Below the pieces are notes generated by a model. The model did no database searches and had not been told where the DNA came from. It saw only the letters and a list, made by a program, of their open reading frames with translations. The translations under genes were made by a program, and so were the position numbers. A DNA stretch of 17,013 bases from contig JAQUUF010000005.1 of assembly GCA_028693975.1 (NCBI GenBank), positions 1 to 17,013 of the forward strand, written 5' to 3'. The first letter of the stretch is position 1, and each line of letters opens with the position of its first letter. This document shows, one piece after another, positions 15,009 to 17,013 of the stretch. Origin of the DNA: Acidaminococcaceae bacterium (GTDB lineage: Bacteria; Bacillota; Negativicutes; Acidaminococcales; Acidaminococcaceae).

Positions 15009-16262
15009 CTAAAATTTTTCTTTCATAATGCCTAAGCTATCAAACAACTTGAATAACAGACTCATGAAGACAGCCACTAGTGTGGCTAAAACCATACCTT
15101 GTACAGTAACCGTGCCAAAAGAAAGCTTAGCACCGGACAAACCGATAATCATAATAGTACCTGTCATAACCATATTGCGGCTCTTGGAGAAGTCAACGCG
15201 GCTATCTACAAAAAGGCGAATGCCTGAGACGGCAATAACGCCAAAGAGTAGGAGACAAACACCGCCCATAACAGGTACGGGAATGCTGCGGATTAACTCG
15301 CTGAGCTTGCCAACAAAAGAAAGCATAATTGCAAGGCAAGCTGCTCCACCGATAACCCAGACGCTATAGACCTTGGTCAAGGCCAAAACGCCGATATTTT
15401 CGCCGTAGGTTGTATTGGGGGTGCCACCGAAACAGCCGGACAAAGCCGTGGCGATACCATCACCCATTAAAGAACGGGTTAGCCCGGGGTCCTTGAGTAA
15501 ATCGCGCTCGATAATATTACCAGTTACTATCAAATGGCCAATATGCTCGGCCAAAGTTACTAATACTGCGGGGGCAATAATCATAATGGCGTTGAGGTCA
15601 AAAGTGGGTGCATAGAATTTGGGGACCTGGAACCAAGGTGCATTTACGACCGGCGTAAGATCAACAAGGCCAATGCAGAGCGAAGCCACATAACCACAGA
15701 TAACACCAAAGAGGATGGGGATAATAGCCAAAAAACCGCGAAAAGCGACGGTGCCGATAATAGTAACAGCTAAGGTAAACATAGAAATTGCCACATGCTG
15801 ATAATTGATGGCCTCACCGGTTAATCCTGCCATGCTGGCAGCTGTGGGTGCAAGCTCCAGCCCTATGATGGCGATAATAGCACCCATAGCTGCTGGAGGA
15901 AAGAAGATATCAATCCAAGCTGTCCCGACATATTTAATAATTAGAGCAAAAACGCAGTAGAGCAAACCAAATACTATGAATCCTGATTGGGCGGAAGCAT
16001 AGGAAGATGTAGCCATAATTGCCATTACAGGAGAGATGACTGCAAAACTGGAACCCAGATAAGCAGGGACCTTGCCTTTGGTTAGAAAAATGTAAATCAA
16101 AGTACCTATACCATTTAAAAAGATACAAGTAGTAGGGTCTACCTTAAAAAGAAACGGCACTAGAATAGTAGCGCCAAACATAGCAAAAAGATGTTGTAAG
16201 GATAAAGGTAAACACATTAGTAATGGTGGACGTTCCTCCACCTGAATAATATTTTTAATCAT
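15009..16262 (-). CDS. uraA: Uracil permease (nucleobase:cation symporter-2, UraA family)
   Basis: UraA-type permeases import uracil with protons and have 14 membrane segments in two inverted repeats. The 417-residue product has the family length, and its key positions agree with E. coli UraA almost without gaps: F73 in SSFAVI, E239 and H243 in LAEHIGHL (UraA E241/H245), and E288 in PNTTYGENIGV (UraA E290). Conservation of all of these favours uracil over xanthine, though xanthine transporters are in the same superfamily. The frame is open to ATG 16301, but that codon has no ribosome site. ATG 16262 has AGGGGAGA (16279-16272) nine bases upstream and gives the conserved N-terminus IIQVEERPP. 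A promoter lies just upstream. The leader is about 40 bases, too short for a PyrR-type attenuator, so pyrimidine control, if any, is not by that mechanism. Confidence 0.93.
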   Translation of the reverse strand: MIKNIIQVEERPPLLMCLPLSLQHLFAMFGATILVPFLFKVDPTTCIFLNGIGTLIYIFLTKGKVPAYLGSSFAVISPVMAIMATSSYASAQSGFIVFGLLYCVFALIIKYVGTAWIDIFFPPAAMGAIIAIIGLELAPTAASMAGLTGEAINYQHVAISMFTLAVTIIGTVAFRGFLAIIPILFGVICGYVASLCIGLVDLTPVVNAPWFQVPKFYAPTFDLNAIMIIAPAVLVTLAEHIGHLIVTGNIIERDLLKDPGLTRSLMGDGIATALSGCFGGTPNTTYGENIGVLALTKVYSVWVIGGAACLAIMLSFVGKLSELIRSIPVPVMGGVCLLLFGVIAVSGIRLFVDSRVDFSKSRNMVMTGTIMIIGLSGAKLSFGTVTVQGMVLATLVAVFMSLLFKLFDSLGIMKEKF

Positions 16263-16308
16263 TTTGACAATTCTCCCCTCATAGATACTGTTCTTTCCCA
16301 TTCATATC

Positions 16309-16337
16309 ATTTTATATTTTTCACTACTGTTTGGCAA
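16309..16337 (-). promoter_or_regulatory. Putative uracil permease promoter
   Basis: On the minus strand TTGCCA (16337-16332), a 17-base spacer and TAAAAT (16314-16309) each differ from the sigma-A consensus by one base. The expected start near 16302 gives a leader of about 40 bases. It lies downstream of the terminator of the ABC permease gene, as an independent unit would require. Confidence 0.6.
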
Positions 16338-16375
16338 CCAATAATTTAAAATAATATGAGGCCTTGACCTAACAA

Positions 16376-16409
16376 AAAAGAATCTCGCTATAGTTAGCGA
16401 GATTCTTTT
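16376..16409 (-). terminator. Rho-independent terminator after the ABC permease gene
   Basis: AAAAGAATCTCGCTA (16376-16390) and TAGCGAGATTCTTTT (16395-16409) form a perfect 15-bp stem with a four-base loop. On the minus strand it is followed by a run of T residues. It overlaps the last two bases of the permease stop codon (16408-16410) and separates that gene from uraA. Confidence 0.93.
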
Positions 16410-17013
16410 AGCTTTTCCAAGGAATGATAAGCTTTTCAATAAAAAGTAAGACATAGTTAAAGACGAGTCCTAAAAGCGATAAGACTAGAACTCCGGCCAT
16501 TAGTCTGTCGGTAATCATTAAGTCACCGTAATGCAATATAAGTGCTCCGATACCTTCTTGAGCGGCAATCATTTCGGCAGCGACTAACAATAATAGTGAT
16601 GTGCCTGCCGCAAGACGCAAACCAGCAAAAATAACAGGCAGAGCTCCAGGTAAAATAACGTCGCGGAGAATTTTGCAACGGGCAGCATTAAAGCTGACGG
16701 CTACTTTTACCAGTAAGTAATCTACATTCTTAACTCCGGAATAAGTGTTCATGGCTACAGGAAAGAAGACGCCTAGAGCAATGATGGTTACTTTGGACAA
16801 TTCACCGATGCCTAACCAGAGAATGAAAAGAGGTAATAACGCAATCTTAGGTATAGGGTAAAGGGCATTGACCAAAGGGGAGCCGATTCTATCCACAAGG
16901 GCTGAAGTACCTGTTAAAAGACCAACTACTAAGCCTAAAATACTGCCCAAAACGAAACCCAAAATAATACGATACAAACTGGCTGCTAAGCTACGGGCAA
17001 TTTCACCATCTTG
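16408..17013 (-). CDS. ABC transporter permease, SsuC/TauC type (5' end beyond the window)
   Basis: This is the C-terminal 201 residues of a binding-protein-dependent transport permease of the nitrate/sulfonate/taurine family, normally about 250-270 residues. The frame stays open to the window edge. The extreme left residues visible, EIARSLAASLYRIILGF, match the conserved SLxRxxxGF motif that sits about 60-70 residues into such proteins. A TTG at 16977 is therefore not a true start and the gene continues past base 17013. Five or so membrane segments are visible. The cytoplasmic EAA-type loop that contacts the ATPase is NAARCKILRDVILPGALPVI, followed by AAEMIAAQEGIGALI, also typical. Substrate cannot be told from the permease; sulfonates, nitrate, bicarbonate, thiamine precursors or riboflavin are all carried by relatives. 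The ATPase and binding-protein genes probably lie just off the right end. Confidence 0.9.
   Translation of the reverse strand, partial: QDGEIARSLAASLYRIILGFVLGSILGLVVGLLTGTSALVDRIGSPLVNALYPIPKIALLPLFILWLGIGELSKVTIIALGVFFPVAMNTYSGVKNVDYLLVKVAVSFNAARCKILRDVILPGALPVIFAGLRLAAGTSLLLLVAAEMIAAQEGIGALILHYGDLMITDRLMAGVLVLSLLGLVFNYVLLFIEKLIIPWKS

Noticed and set aside
15028..15369. Open frame of 113 codons on the plus strand inside the uracil permease gene.
   Set aside because: It is the antisense shadow of conserved transporter sequence, with proline- and threonine-rich low-quality translation and no start signal.
16263..16302. Possible pyrimidine-responsive attenuator or riboswitch before uracil permease.
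   Set aside because: The leader from the predicted start is about 40 bases and has neither alternative hairpins nor a terminator.
16975..16977. TTG as the start of the ABC permease gene.
   Set aside because: The frame stays open to the window edge and conserved family sequence continues upstream of it, so the gene is cut by the window rather than starting here.

Overview
This is a chromosomal window from a low-to-mid GC Firmicute. The order mfd, SpoVB/YabM-type flippase, YabN-type mazG, HU is the conserved Bacillota block. The lack of spoVT inside it, and of the yabO/yabP/yabQ/divIC genes after HU, points to a lineage that has lost sporulation. Together with the style of the accessory membrane genes this suggests a non-sporulating member of the Negativicutes, possibly near Acidaminococcaceae. 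That placement is inference, and no rRNA or tRNA gene is present to test it.

Layout. Bases 42-6743 (+) hold a tightly packed housekeeping run: mfd overlaps the flippase, the flippase abuts mazG, and HU follows behind its own putative promoter and ends at a strong terminator. Bases 6814-7551 (+) hold a DUF1624/HGSNAT-like membrane protein with its own terminator. Bases 7626-10086 (+) look like a three-gene operon with 11-base gaps: a TVP38/VTT (DedA-like) membrane protein, an unrecognised 86-residue protein, and a CYTH-CHAD protein with a degenerate CHAD half. It closes with two tandem hairpins. Bases 10203-11264 (-) encode a tail-anchored protein resembling the RMD1/YagE (DUF155) family. It diverges from clpB (11342-13885, +), and the two putative -10 elements lie on top of each other. 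A long bidirectional terminator separates clpB from a minus-strand group: uracil permease (15009-16262) followed after 21 bases by a membrane-anchored protein of unknown function (13953-14987), and, in a separate unit, the 3' part of a SsuC/TauC-type ABC permease that runs off the right edge.

The genes cover transcription-coupled repair (Mfd), envelope lipid-linked precursor transport (flippase), nucleotide-pool cleansing (MazG), nucleoid structure (HU), protein disaggregation (ClpB) and uptake of pyrimidine and an unknown ABC substrate. There is no IS element, phage gene, CRISPR array or toxin-antitoxin pair. Most of the window is ordinary core genome. The parts that deserve a second look are the VTT / 86-residue / CYTH-CHAD operon, its possibly leaderless first gene, and the tail-anchored protein paired with clpB. 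I see no clear undescribed system.
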